Shown here: positions 9,804 through 23,819 of the stretch, in pieces
Position numbering within the stretch: position 1 is the stretch's first letter
Layout: every line of letters begins with the position of its first letter
Assembly: GCF_016863115.1 (NCBI RefSeq)
Contig: NZ_BOOG01000007.1
Location: 124,001 to 188,000 of the forward strand
Source: Sphaerimonospora thailandensis
Lineage (GTDB): Bacteria; Actinomycetota; Actinomycetes; Streptosporangiales; Streptosporangiaceae
Length of the DNA: 64,000 nt
Direction: 5' to 3'
Program-made: the position numbers and the translations under genes
The notes under the pieces: generated by a model
What the model was told of the DNA's origin: nothing
Database searches by the model: none
Seen by the model: the letters and a program-made list of their open reading frames with translations, nothing else

Positions 9804-11198
9804 TCAGGAGCGGGCGGGATGCCTGCGCCAGTGTTCGGTCGCCCGCTCGAAGGCGTACCCGAGCCGCAGCACCTCCGCGTCCGCCCACGGCCTGCCGACG
9901 ACCTGCACGCCGACCGGCAGGCCGCCCGAGGTGAACCCGCACGGCACCGACAGCGCGGGCGCGTGCAGCACGCTGATCCAGTAGCAGGAGCGCATCCACG
10001 CCAGATAGTCGGGCATCGGCTGCCCGGCGACCTCCGTGACGTACGGATCGTCCACCGGGAACGGCGGCACCTGGCTGACCGGCGCCACCAGAAAGTCGTA
10101 GTCGTCGAAGAACGCGCGCATCCGGTGGAACAGCCCGGTGCGCAGCCGCTCGGCCCGGGCGAGGTCGGCCCCGGTGACCTCCCGCCCCCGCTCGATGTTC
10201 CACGCCACGTTGGGGCCGACGCCGGGGATGCCGTCGAAGTTGAGCGCGTAATACCACGCCCGGTAGATCCGGAAGGCGTCCTCGGCGTCCGACAGGTCGA
10301 GATCCACCTGCTCGACCTTGGCCCCCAGGCCCGCCAGCACCGCCGCGGCCTCCGCCGTCGCCCTCGCCGTCTCCGGATCGACCGGCAGCCCGCCGAGGTC
10401 CGGGCTGAACGCGATCCGGACCCCTGTGACGTCGCTCTCCAGTGGGGGCGCGAATGCCGAGCCGTCCTCCCTGATCGAGTACGGCGAGGCCGGGTCGAAA
10501 CCGGCGATGGCCGACATGAACAGCGCGAGGTCGCCCACCGTCCGGGCCATCGGCCCCGAGACCGGCAGCGTCAACCACGCGGCCGTGGCCGATCTGGACG
10601 GCACCCGTCCCGGCGTCGGCCGCAGCCCGGCCACGTTGCAGAACGACGCGGGGTTGCGCAGCGAGCCGCCCATGTCCGAGCCGTCGGCCAGCGGCACCAT
10701 CCGGGTCGCGAGGGCCGCCGCGGCGCCGCCGCTGCTGCCGCCGGCGCTTCTGGACAGGTCATAGGGGTTGCGCGTCGCGCCGAACACCTCGTTCACCGTG
10801 TGCGAGCCGGTGCCGAACTCCGGGGTGTTGGTCTTGCCGATCATGATGCCGCCGGCCTCGCGGATCCGCCGTACGAGCGGGTCGTCCTCGGTGGGGACGT
10901 GGTCGGCGAACGCGCGCGAGCCGTACGTCGTGCGGACCCCGGCCGTGTCGGCGAGGTCCTTGTGGGCGACGGGCAGCCCGTGCAGCGGGCCGCGCCAGTG
11001 GCCGCGCGCCAGGTCGGCGTCGGCCTGCCGGGCCCGGTCGAGCGCCCGGTCGGCCACCAGCGTCACGATGGCGTTGACCTCGCCGTTCACCTCGTCGATC
11101 CGCCGCAGGCACGCCTCGGCCAGCTCCACCGCGCTCACCTTCCGGGTGCGCAGCAGCTCGGACATCTCGATCGCGGTGAGGTCGTGCAACTCGGTCAT
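9804..11198 (-). CDS. Amidase signature family hydrolase
   Basis: A 464-residue amidase-signature enzyme with the Ser-cisSer-Lys triad: Lys80 (VAHKDLAD), cis-Ser in GGSSGGAA (about 155-156) and nucleophile Ser179 (DMGGSLRNPA). It hydrolyses an amide bond, but the family spans GatA, nicotinamidase-like and aryl-acylamidases and the substrate cannot be read from the sequence. It is not flanked by gatB/gatC, so a role in the tRNA amidotransferase is unlikely. The ATG at 11196-11198 has a GGGGGG ribosome binding site; an in-frame start seven codons earlier has none. Confidence 0.9.
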   Translation of the reverse strand: MTELHDLTAIEMSELLRTRKVSAVELAEACLRRIDEVNGEVNAIVTLVADRALDRARQADADLARGHWRGPLHGLPVAHKDLADTAGVRTTYGSRAFADHVPTEDDPLVRRIREAGGIMIGKTNTPEFGTGSHTVNEVFGATRNPYDLSRSAGGSSGGAAAALATRMVPLADGSDMGGSLRNPASFCNVAGLRPTPGRVPSRSATAAWLTLPVSGPMARTVGDLALFMSAIAGFDPASPYSIREDGSAFAPPLESDVTGVRIAFSPDLGGLPVDPETARATAEAAAVLAGLGAKVEQVDLDLSDAEDAFRIYRAWYYALNFDGIPGVGPNVAWNIERGREVTGADLARAERLRTGLFHRMRAFFDDYDFLVAPVSQVPPFPVDDPYVTEVAGQPMPDYLAWMRSCYWISVLHAPALSVPCGFTSGGLPVGVQVVGRPWADAEVLRLGYAFERATEHWRRHPARS

Positions 11199-11330
11199 CG
11201 ACAATCCCCCCAAGAGCATGCGTCCGGCCGGCTCGTACGGCTGTCACCTCCGAGTCTCCCCGACCCGCTCCGCCTCCCGCGATGTCAACACTCGCCGATC
11301 AACCTCGGTCAGTTTTGCCGATCACCCTAC

Positions 11331-11362
11331 GCATGCAAGCTGCATGCTAGTATGCAGGCATG
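11331..11362 (+). promoter_or_regulatory. Inverted-repeat operator of the first PIN toxin-antitoxin pair
   Basis: GCATGC AAGCT GCATGC (11331-11347) is followed by further TATGCA/GCATG half sites up to the start codon. The segment TAGTAT (11348-11353) seven bases before ATG 11360 could be the -10 box of a leaderless promoter buried in the operator. This fits autoregulation by the ribbon-helix-helix antitoxin. Confidence 0.65.
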
Positions 11363-11584
11363 GGAACAATTCAGATTCGCGATGTCCCCGATGTGACTGA
11401 GCGGACACTCAAGGCGCGGGCCGAGCGAGAGGGTAAGTCGCTGACGGCCTACGTGCGCGACCTGCTGAACGAGGAGGCGGCCACTCCTGCGCTGGACGAG
11501 GTGATGGCCAAGATCGCTACTGATGAGCCGGTGCCGTACGACCCCGACTTCGTGCGCGAGACGATGCGTGAGGGCCGCCGGTGA
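11360..11584 (+). CDS. Ribbon-helix-helix antitoxin (FitA/VapB-like)
   Basis: A 74-residue protein. The N-terminal half (MGTIQIRDVPDVTERTLK... then GKSLTAYVRDLL) is a typical ribbon-helix-helix DNA-binding domain of FitA/VapB antitoxins. The C-terminal tail, with DPDFVRETMREGRR, would wrap the toxin. The stop overlaps the toxin start (GTGA at 11581-11584), so the two are translationally coupled. The start codon sits inside a row of inverted repeats, consistent with the complex repressing its own promoter. Confidence 0.88.
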   Translation: MGTIQIRDVPDVTERTLKARAEREGKSLTAYVRDLLNEEAATPALDEVMAKIATDEPVPYDPDFVRETMREGRR

Positions 11585-12018
11585 CCATGGTCGTCGACGC
11601 CTCGATCGTTTTCCGCCTGCTGGCCAACGTGAAAGGCGACGATCTCCTTCGGCGACGGTTGACCCGGAAGCTGCACGCACCGGCGCTGATCGACGTCGAG
11701 ATCGCGTCCGTGGTGCGTGGACATGTGATCACCAGTAAACCGGAGGTGCGCATCTCAGCGGATCGGGCCGCAACCATGCTGGAACGCTACGCGCAGCTTA
11801 AGATCGTCCGGCATTCCATGTTGCCCTTGCAGCCACGAGTGCTGGAGCTTCGGAACAATCTCACCGCCTATGACGGCATGTATGTCGCCCTCGCGGAACT
11901 ACTCGGGGTGCCGCTGCTCACCGACGACGCGAAGTTCGCAGGTTCGACCGGACACCGCGCGGAGATTCACCGCTATCCGCCGCCATGGCAGGCCGATCAG
12001 CCGCCCGAGGGCGGTTAG
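11581..12018 (+). CDS. PIN-domain ribonuclease toxin (VapC-like)
   Basis: A 145-residue PIN-fold RNase partner of the preceding antitoxin. The acidic metal site is complete: Asp6 (VVDASIV), Glu40 (DVEIAS), Asp98 (AYDGMYVALAE) and Asp115/116 (LLTDDAKFA). Relatives cut tRNA or rRNA in a Mg-dependent way; the target here cannot be inferred. The GTG start overlaps the antitoxin stop; an ATG two codons later is the alternative. It is convergent with metH, 34 bases away. Confidence 0.9.
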   Translation: MTMVVDASIVFRLLANVKGDDLLRRRLTRKLHAPALIDVEIASVVRGHVITSKPEVRISADRAATMLERYAQLKIVRHSMLPLQPRVLELRNNLTAYDGMYVALAELLGVPLLTDDAKFAGSTGHRAEIHRYPPPWQADQPPEGG

Positions 12019-12052
12019 ACCGTTCGGCCCGGCAGGCGGCGGACGCCGACGG

Positions 12053-15709
<3,657 letters not shown>

Positions 15710-15713
15710 CGGT

Positions 15714-15802
15714 CGCCTCCCGGTTCTCGGGAGGCGCCCTTGACGAAACGTCGCCCGGCCGAGCGTGGCGGGCGTCAGCCCGTTGCAGCGCCTCTCGACC
15801 GG
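15714..15802 (-). ncRNA. S-adenosylhomocysteine (SAH) riboswitch with ribosome-binding-site expression platform
   Basis: Read on the minus strand toward metH. P1 is CCGGTCGAG (15802-15794) pairing with CTCGGCCGG. The internal segment AGGCGCTGCAAC matches the conserved core of the SAH class (GAGCGCUGC-AAC). A P2 stem CGGGC/GCCCG is followed by GCCACGCTCGG, near the family GCCAGGCUCGG. AGGCGC (15793-15788) can form the defining pseudoknot with GCGCCT (15737-15732). Next comes CGCCTCCCG (15736-15728), complementary to CGGGAGGCG (15722-15714), which holds the Shine-Dalgarno. The pseudoknot and the anti-Shine-Dalgarno hairpin share bases, so SAH binding should free the ribosome site and switch metH on. 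SAH riboswitches are known ahead of metH and ahcY. Confidence 0.8.
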
Positions 15803-15893
15803 GACCTCAACCGTACCGAAAGGTGACCAGAAAAATCTACTTCGTTAATGGGGAATCGAAAGCGCTGGGCACCGGTGCCCTACGCTTCGAGGC

Positions 15894-16397
15894 GTGGGCA
15901 AGAACAACAAGAGCAGGGGTGGCCAGGGCACTCCGGCGACGGTGGCGCTGACCAAGGCGGGCGCAGACTTCACCCTCCACACCTATGAGCACGATCCGAA
16001 CGCGCAGGCGTACGGCGAGGAGGCCGCCGACGCGCTCGGCCTGCCGTACGAGCGGATCTTCAAGACTCTCGTGGCCGAGACCGAACGCGGGATGGCCGTC
16101 GCGGTCGTCCCGGTTGCGGGCAAGCTCGACCTGAAGGCGTTCGCCTCCGCCCTGCACGGCAAGCGCGCGACGATGGCCGAGGCCGCCAAGGTGGAGCGGA
16201 CCACCGGCTACGTCGTCGGCGGCATCAGCCCGCTCGGCCAGCGCAAGCAGTTGCCCACGGTCGTCGACGAGTCCGCGCTCGGCTTCGAGACCATCTACTT
16301 CTCGGCCGGACGGCGCGGCCTGCAGATCGAGACGACTCCCGCCACCCTCGTCGAGCTCACCGGCGCCTTCGTCGCCTCGATCTCCAGAACCGACTGA
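15894..16397 (+). CDS. ybaK: YbaK-type Cys-tRNA(Pro) deacylase
   Basis: A 167-residue protein of the YbaK/EbsC trans-editing family, which hydrolyses mischarged Cys-tRNA(Pro). The essential lysine is in RIFKTLV (Lys57). The conserved VVPVAGKLDLKAFA and GYVVGGISPLGQRK segments follow, with the family's usual length. Start is GTG 15894 without a Shine-Dalgarno; TACGCT at 15881-15886 looks like a -10 box placed for a leaderless transcript. It is divergent from metH, sharing the intergenic stretch with the riboswitch. Confidence 0.93.
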   Translation: MGKNNKSRGGQGTPATVALTKAGADFTLHTYEHDPNAQAYGEEAADALGLPYERIFKTLVAETERGMAVAVVPVAGKLDLKAFASALHGKRATMAEAAKVERTTGYVVGGISPLGQRKQLPTVVDESALGFETIYFSAGRRGLQIETTPATLVELTGAFVASISRTD

Positions 16398-16406
16398 GGG
16401 GGCTCT

Positions 16407-16556
16407 GTGGGAGCTGTGGTCGCGCCGCGCGGGCGGCTGCTGCTCGTCCTGCGGTTCGCCTTCGACGGCGAGCGCATCAGCGCCATCGACGTCACCGGCG
16501 ACCCCGCCCACCTGCGCCGGACCTGGATCGGCGTCATCCGAGGTCCGCTGGAATGA
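16407..16556 (+). pseudogene. Remnant of an ECF sigma factor C-terminal (SnoaL-like) domain
   Basis: An open 49-codon stretch encodes LLLVLRFAFDGERISAIDV followed by TGDPAHLR. This resembles the last part of SigJ/ECF41-type sigma factors, whose SnoaL-like extension ends in a beta strand plus (x)DPxxL. No sigma-2 or sigma-4 domain is present upstream, because YbaK ends ten bases before. I read it as the 3' leftover of a deleted gene rather than a working protein. The 3' end overlaps the convergent PIN toxin gene by 23 bases. Confidence 0.55.
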
Positions 16557-16968
16557 GCCGGAAGCTGGGGGTCTGGCTGTGTAGGGGGCGAATAACGCGA
16601 AAGTGACGATGGTCGAGAGTGAGGATGGAATCGGTTCGATAGCGGTCTGCGAGAATGACGTTGATCGCGTCGGTGAGGCCGATGTTGAGGTCGGCGTACT
16701 TGGCCAGCAGGGGACGGGCTGCGAGTAGGTCTTCTTCACCGATGGTGGGGATTTCGAAGCCGCCGTTGGTGAGGGCGTCGATGGCCTGGAGTGATCCGGC
16801 GGCCCCCAGGCGGCTGGCCAGCATGTAGTCGACCTCGGCCAGGACCAGGGGAGAGACGACGGGTGGCTCGTCGGCTTCGGCCAGTGCGCTGCGCACCTTG
16901 TGATGTGCGGGATGCTTGGCGGCCATTCCGGCGAGCAGTCCGGAGGTGTCAGCGATCAGACGTGGCAT
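16534..16968 (-). CDS. PIN-domain ribonuclease toxin (VapC-like), second pair
   Basis: A 144-residue PIN protein with the acidic site Asp7 (LIADTSGLL), Glu45 (LAEVDYML), Asp100 (LTDAINVILAD) and Asp119 (LTLDHRHFR), all intact. It is encoded downstream of its own antitoxin with a 20-base overlap, the usual coupling in such pairs. Its 3' end runs into the sigma-factor remnant, suggesting insertion or deletion at that point. Confidence 0.9.
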   Translation of the reverse strand: MPRLIADTSGLLAGMAAKHPAHHKVRSALAEADEPPVVSPLVLAEVDYMLASRLGAAGSLQAIDALTNGGFEIPTIGEEDLLAARPLLAKYADLNIGLTDAINVILADRYRTDSILTLDHRHFRVIRPLHSQTPSFRLIPADLG

Positions 16969-17230
16969 CGCTGTCCTCTAGATCGCTCCATGAGAAGCCG
17001 TCGGCACCGAACCCCGCGGCGAGTTCCTCCTCCACGCGATCAGGCAACGAGGCGTCCAGGGCGTCGAAGACGGGCAAGGTGGCTGTGGGCCTGGCGGGCT
17101 CGTCTGCGAGCAGACGGTCGATTGCTTCTCGGATCAACTCTGCCTCACTACGGTGGCGACGGCGAGCCGCCTGAGACAGGCGATGCTTCGCGTCAGAGGA
17201 CAGATAGACCGTAGTACGCATCATACTCAT
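16949..17230 (-). CDS. Ribbon-helix-helix antitoxin, second pair
   Basis: A 93-residue protein. Residues 1-45 (MRTTVYLSSDAKHRLSQAAR then SEAELIREAIDRLL) are a CopG/ribbon-helix-helix domain with the R-T-T-V-Y-L strand that contacts DNA. The acidic tail, including FSWSDLEDSD, is the likely toxin-neutralising arm. Start could be ATG 17230 or the internal ATG at 17224. An A/T-rich CATATAT segment lies only a few bases upstream, fitting a leaderless, self-repressed promoter. Confidence 0.85.
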   Translation of the reverse strand: MSMMRTTVYLSSDAKHRLSQAARRRHRSEAELIREAIDRLLADEPARPTATLPVFDALDASLPDRVEEELAAGFGADGFSWSDLEDSDATSDR

Positions 17231-17771
17231 GACATATATGGTACCTGCGGACCTCAGCCTGAAAAAGGCCAGTCCTCAGCGGAAGAATTCCTCTTCTGAT
17301 CGTTTGACGGGGGGCGGGGAGACTCGGATACGACAGCGTCCGTTTGGTGGGACCTCCGACCGGGACCAGGCCGAGGACTGTGCCGTACGGCGTCAGGGAT
17401 CAGGGGGAGACCGTCCGGATGCGGAGGATCTTGGCGAGGAACATGACGCCGGTGACGAACAGTACGGGTCCGATGAGCTGCCCGACCAGGTAGAGGCCTT
17501 CGGCCGGAAGCGGCGCCACACGTTTGATCGGACTTTGTCAGTCGATGGCGGGAGTGTGCCGGGAGAGAAGGATCACATGCGGGTGGTCGCCGATGGTGCC
17601 AGGGGGGTCGTCGGCGGGCAAGTCTGCCTGTTCGGCGGGCTGGCCGTGTGCGTCGCCCTGCGGCCGGAGGGTCTGGGCGCCAACCACGGCATGAGCTGCT
17701 ACGGCCGGTCGAGGTCGCGCGACGATAGCAAAATTGTGTTTTACTCGTCACCCTGAGTCACAGGCTATGCT
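17231..17771. other. Intergenic stretch between two toxin-antitoxin loci
   Basis: About 540 bases with no convincing full-length gene. Long frames on both strands exist (17229-17756 plus, 17254-17751 minus), but their translations are low-complexity, Arg/Gly/Pro-rich and unlike any family I know. The only fragment with protein-like character is a one-helix frame on the minus strand at 17400-17519, listed separately. The stretch probably holds debris from gene gain and loss. Confidence 0.5.
17400..17519 (-). CDS. Possible 39-residue single-helix membrane protein
   Basis: A GTG-started frame encodes a hydrophobic helix LYLVGQLIGPVLFVTGVMFL flanked by a short N-terminus and a basic end KILRIRTVSP, the positive-inside pattern of a small membrane peptide. 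There is no clear ribosome binding site and no family I recognise. It could equally be the 3' end of a lost membrane-protein gene. Confidence 0.3.
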   Translation of the reverse strand: MAPLPAEGLYLVGQLIGPVLFVTGVMFLAKILRIRTVSP

Positions 17772-17797
17772 ATAGATGCATAGTACTATGCATCTAT
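17772..17797. promoter_or_regulatory. Perfect 26-bp palindromic operator over the MNT/wHTH start codon
   Basis: Bases 17772-17797 are a perfect palindrome (each arm 13 bp, centred between 17784 and 17785; arm ATAGATGCATAGT). The last two bases fall in the ATG at 17796. TACTAT at 17784-17789 is positioned as a -10 box. A dimer of the encoded winged-helix protein binding here would block its own leaderless promoter. Confidence 0.8.
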
Positions 17798-18392
17798 GCG
17801 GGAGCCGTCACCCATGCTGCTGCCCCTGCTTCGCTCCAGAGCGGTGGGCGAGTTGCTCGCTTGGCTCTATCTCCATCCGGAGGGCGAGTACTCAACGACC
17901 GATCTTGCCGCACGAACGGGTACGTCGCAGTCGACAGTGAGCCGTGAGGTAGACCGGTTCACCAGTGCTGGGCTGACGGTCGAAAGGCGGCATGGCAACC
18001 TCCGTCTTATCCGCGCCAACAACGACACGATCGTCGCGAAACCGCTCACTGATCTGTTGGCGGTGACTTTCGGTCCTGCCGCGGTCCTGCCGCCCCTCCT
18101 CCAACCGCTCTCGGGCATCGACGAGGCGTACATCTACGGTTCCTGGGCCGCCCGCTACGCGAACCAGGCCGGGCCTCCCCCTCGGGACGTCGACGTCCTC
18201 ATCGTCGGTACCGCAGACGACGACGAACTTTACGACGCGGCGCGAATCGCTGAGGGCATCCTCGGTCGTGAAGTGAACATCAGCCGAATCTCGCGGGCAT
18301 CATGGATCGAAGACGTCGACAACCCGTTCGTGAAGTCCCTGCGGAGCAGACCTCTCTATCCCCTCCAAATTGCGAAAAGGGCCGCGTCATGA
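17796..18392 (+). CDS. Winged-helix / MNT-type nucleotidyltransferase protein (HEPN antitoxin-like)
   Basis: A 198-residue protein. Residues about 10-70 are a MarR/ArsR-like winged helix (TTDLAARTGTSQSTVSREVDRF is the recognition region). Residues 108-165 are a minimal nucleotidyltransferase with GS at 115-116 and Asp131-x-Asp133 (RDVDVLIVG). MNT proteins act as antitoxins for HEPN RNases, some by AMPylating the toxin. The gene starts inside a perfect palindrome and its stop overlaps the ATG of a HEPN gene (ATGA), so this was a two-gene operon. The HEPN partner is now broken, leaving this protein as an orphan regulator or antitoxin. Confidence 0.85.
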   Translation: MREPSPMLLPLLRSRAVGELLAWLYLHPEGEYSTTDLAARTGTSQSTVSREVDRFTSAGLTVERRHGNLRLIRANNDTIVAKPLTDLLAVTFGPAAVLPPLLQPLSGIDEAYIYGSWAARYANQAGPPPRDVDVLIVGTADDDELYDAARIAEGILGREVNISRISRASWIEDVDNPFVKSLRSRPLYPLQIAKRAAS

Positions 18393-18609
18393 GATGGACG
18401 CAAGGGCGCGACAAGATCGACGCGATGCTGGCTTCGGGACAGATGGAACGCGTGCCCCCAAGCCGAGAGCACGCCGAAACCCTGCTCGACCAGGGCACCG
18501 GTCCGACACTCCAGAGATCACCTACGACGATGTCGTACAGGACCTGGCAAGGGCTGAGGAGTTCCTGGCGCTCGCCGTGAAAGTTCTGGACCAGATGAGC
18601 CCATATTGA
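18389..18609 (+). pseudogene. HEPN-domain toxin with internal deletion and frameshift
   Basis: The first 35 codons (MRWTQGRDKIDAMLASGQ, then VPPSREHAETLLDQ) are the N-terminus of a HEPN protein. The frame then turns into nonsense and would stop at 18580. A different frame resumes with SDTPEITYDDVVQDLARAEE and FLALAVKVLDQMSPY, the normal C-terminus, ending at 18609. The middle of the domain, including the RX4-6H catalytic motif and roughly 75-80 residues by comparison with intact family members, is missing. The product cannot be an active RNase. The ATG overlaps the stop of the MNT gene. Confidence 0.8.
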
Positions 18610-18642
18610 GTTGAGGGCTTGCTGCTGGATGGTCCCCAATAG

Positions 18643-21781
<3,139 letters not shown>

Positions 21782-21782
<1 letters not shown>

Positions 21783-21934
21783 TGACCTTCGCCTCGGTCG
21801 GAATGATCTTCGTCGGCCTCTTCCTGGTCGGCGGGGTCATCTCCGGGCTGCGGCAGGGAATCAAGCCGCTGGCGGTGCTGTCCGGTGTGGGAGCTGTGCT
21901 GGCGATCACCGCGGGGGTGATGTGGTGGGAGTGA
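21782..21934 (+). CDS. Small two-helix membrane protein inside the his operon
   Basis: A 50-codon frame starts at ATG 21782, sharing one base with the hisB TGA, and ends at 21934 where hisH begins. It has a helix at about 7-21 ([15 protein letters not shown]), a short basic loop LRQGIKP and a second helix ending VMWWE. The tight junctions on both sides and clean hydrophobic pattern argue for a real gene. Small membrane ORFs at this place occur in other actinomycete his operons as I recall. Function unknown. Confidence 0.7.
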
Positions 21935-22563
21935 GAAAGCGCGTGGTCGTGCTCGACTACGGCTCGGGCAACCTCCGCTCGGCCGAGCGGGCGCTGGCGC
22001 GGGCGGGCGCCGACGTGACGGTGACCGCCGACTTCGACGTGGCGCTCGACGCCGACGGCCTCGTGGTCCCCGGCGTCGGCGCGTTCTCCGCGTGCATGGA
22101 GGGACTGCGGCGGGTGCGCGGCGAGCAGATCATCGGCCGCCGCCTGGCCGGCGGACGTCCCGTGCTCGGCATCTGCGTCGGCATGCAGATCCTGTTCGAG
22201 AAGGGCGTCGAGCACGGCGTCCACACTCCCGGCTGCGGCGAGTGGCCCGGGGTCGTCGAGCGGCTCGATGCCCCCGTGCTGCCCCACATGGGCTGGAACA
22301 CGGTGGCGGCTCCCGCCGGCTGCGCCCTGTTCCGCGGCCTTGACGCCGGCACCCGCTTCTACTTCGTGCACTCCTACGGGGTGCGGGAGTGGCGCCTGGA
22401 GGCGGGCCCCGGCTTCGCCGAACCCCTCGTCGCATGGACCGAGCACGGGGGGCCGTTCGTGGCCGCCGTCGAGAACGGGCCGCTCATGGCGACCCAGTTC
22501 CATCCGGAGAAGTCCGGAGACGCGGGAGCCGTCCTTCTGTCGAACTGGCTCGGCACGCTGTGA
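21931..22563 (+). CDS. hisH: Imidazole glycerol phosphate synthase, glutaminase subunit
   Basis: Class I glutamine amidotransferase that feeds ammonia to HisF. Catalytic Cys82 (GICVGMQ) and the C-terminal His-x-Glu (FHPEKSG) are present, with VPGVGAF near the N-terminus as the P-loop-like Gly motif. I place the start at GTG 21931, overlapping the previous stop in GTGA. GTG codons at 21922 and 21925 in the same frame are alternatives that add up to three residues. 210 residues. Confidence 0.94.
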   Translation: MRKRVVVLDYGSGNLRSAERALARAGADVTVTADFDVALDADGLVVPGVGAFSACMEGLRRVRGEQIIGRRLAGGRPVLGICVGMQILFEKGVEHGVHTPGCGEWPGVVERLDAPVLPHMGWNTVAAPAGCALFRGLDAGTRFYFVHSYGVREWRLEAGPGFAEPLVAWTEHGGPFVAAVENGPLMATQFHPEKSGDAGAVLLSNWLGTL

Positions 22564-22677
22564 CCCTGTTTCCTGAACCCATGCTGTGAACCTGTACCTG
22601 GCGGTGCCCGTCCTAATCGTAGGGTCCGCTGATCCCGGTGCTCGGCACCATCGTCTCTGACCGGAGGTCGTGTTCCA

Positions 22678-23403
22678 ATGTCGCTCGTATTGCTCCCAGC
22701 CGTGGACGTCGCGGACGGCCAGGCCGTCCGCCTGGTGCAGGGGGAGGCGGGGACGGAGACCTCGTACGGGGATCCGCTGGCCGCCGCGCTCGCCTGGCAG
22801 GAGGCCGGCGCGGAGTGGATCCATCTGGTCGACCTGGACGCGGCGTTCGGCCGGGGCGGCAACCGTGAACTGCTCGCCTCGGTGGTCGGGCGGCTGGACG
22901 TGGACGTCGAGCTGTCCGGCGGCATCCGCGACGACGAGTCGCTGGCCGCCGCGCTGGCCACCGGCTGCCGCCGGGTCAACATCGGCACCGCCGCGCTGGA
23001 GGATCCGGCCTGGTGCGCCAAGATCATCGCAGAGCACGGCGACCGCGTCGCGGTGGGCCTGGACGTCCGGGGGACCACGCTGGCCGCCCGCGGCTGGACG
23101 CAGGAGGGCGGCGACCTGTGGGAGGTGCTCGACCGGCTGGAGTCCGAGGGCTGCCCGCGCTACGTGGTCACCGACGTCACCAAGGACGGCACGCTCCGCG
23201 GCCCGAACATCGACCTGCTGCGGCAGGTCTGCGCCAGGACCGAGCGGCCGGTGATCGCGAGTGGCGGCGTGTCGTCGCTGGACGACCTGCGCGCGCTCGC
23301 GACGCTCGTACCGGAGGGCATCGAGGGCGCGATCGTCGGCAAGGCGCTGTACGCCCAGGCGTTCACGCTGGAAGAGGCGCTGGCGGCGGTGAGCGCCCGA
23401 TGA
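22678..23403 (+). CDS. priA: Bifunctional phosphoribosyl isomerase A (HisA/TrpF)
   Basis: A (beta/alpha)8 isomerase of 241 residues. In actinomycetes it converts both ProFAR (histidine) and phosphoribosyl anthranilate (tryptophan). Asp10 ([10 protein letters not shown]) and the Asp of TDVTKDGT form the acid/base pair. Phosphate-binding ELSGGIRD and ASGGVSS are present. No trpF is found beside trpC-trpB-trpA at 32-35 kb, in keeping with PriA doing both jobs. ATG 22678 has GGAGG at about 22661. A 114-base gap from hisH, holding a TAATCGTAGGGT element, could house an internal promoter. Confidence 0.95.
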   Translation: MSLVLLPAVDVADGQAVRLVQGEAGTETSYGDPLAAALAWQEAGAEWIHLVDLDAAFGRGGNRELLASVVGRLDVDVELSGGIRDDESLAAALATGCRRVNIGTAALEDPAWCAKIIAEHGDRVAVGLDVRGTTLAARGWTQEGGDLWEVLDRLESEGCPRYVVTDVTKDGTLRGPNIDLLRQVCARTERPVIASGGVSSLDDLRALATLVPEGIEGAIVGKALYAQAFTLEEALAAVSAR

Positions 23404-23819
23404 GCGGTGATGCCGACGCGCACGGCCGCATCTTCTCGGGAGGCCCCTGGGAGGACCGGTACGGCTACGCCCGCGCCGTCGTCGCCGGGCCGTACGTGCT
23501 GGTGTCGGGCTGCACCGCCACCGTCGGAGGCGAGGTCCAGCACGTGGGCGACGCCTTCAACCAGACCCTCACCGCCATCTCCATCGCGCTCGACGCGGTC
23601 GAGAAGGCGGGCGTCTCGATCGACGACGTCGTCCGCACCCGGATGTTCGTGGTGAACGCCGCCGACTTCGACGAGGTCGGGCGGGCGCACGGCCAGGTGT
23701 TCGGCGCGGTACGGCCCGCCTGCACGAGCGTGCAGGTCGCCGGGCTGGTCGACCCCCGGATGCTGGTCGAGGTGGAGGTCGAGGCATATCGGGTCGATCG
23801 AGGAGAGGAAACGCGATGA
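23400..23819 (+). CDS. RidA-family protein in the his operon
   Basis: A 139-residue YjgF/YER057c/RidA-family protein, the enamine/imine deaminase fold. It has the [30 protein letters not shown] and [25 protein letters not shown] blocks in part. The conserved Arg of the RPACTSV segment is where RidA enzymes bind the carboxylate. Start and stop overlap hisA and hisF by ATGA junctions. A role in clearing reactive intermediates made during amino-acid synthesis is inferred from the family, not shown. Confidence 0.87.
   Translation: MSGDADAHGRIFSGGPWEDRYGYARAVVAGPYVLVSGCTATVGGEVQHVGDAFNQTLTAISIALDAVEKAGVSIDDVVRTRMFVVNAADFDEVGRAHGQVFGAVRPACTSVQVAGLVDPRMLVEVEVEAYRVDRGEETR

Noticed and set aside
15710-15893. 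Cobalamin or SAM riboswitch ahead of metH
   Set aside because: No B12-box or SAM-I/SAM-IV core is seen; the conserved bases and pseudoknot instead fit the SAH class.
17229-17756. 175-codon plus-strand frame between the toxin-antitoxin loci
   Set aside because: Composition is unlike a folded protein, the start overlaps the antitoxin promoter, and no ribosome site is present.
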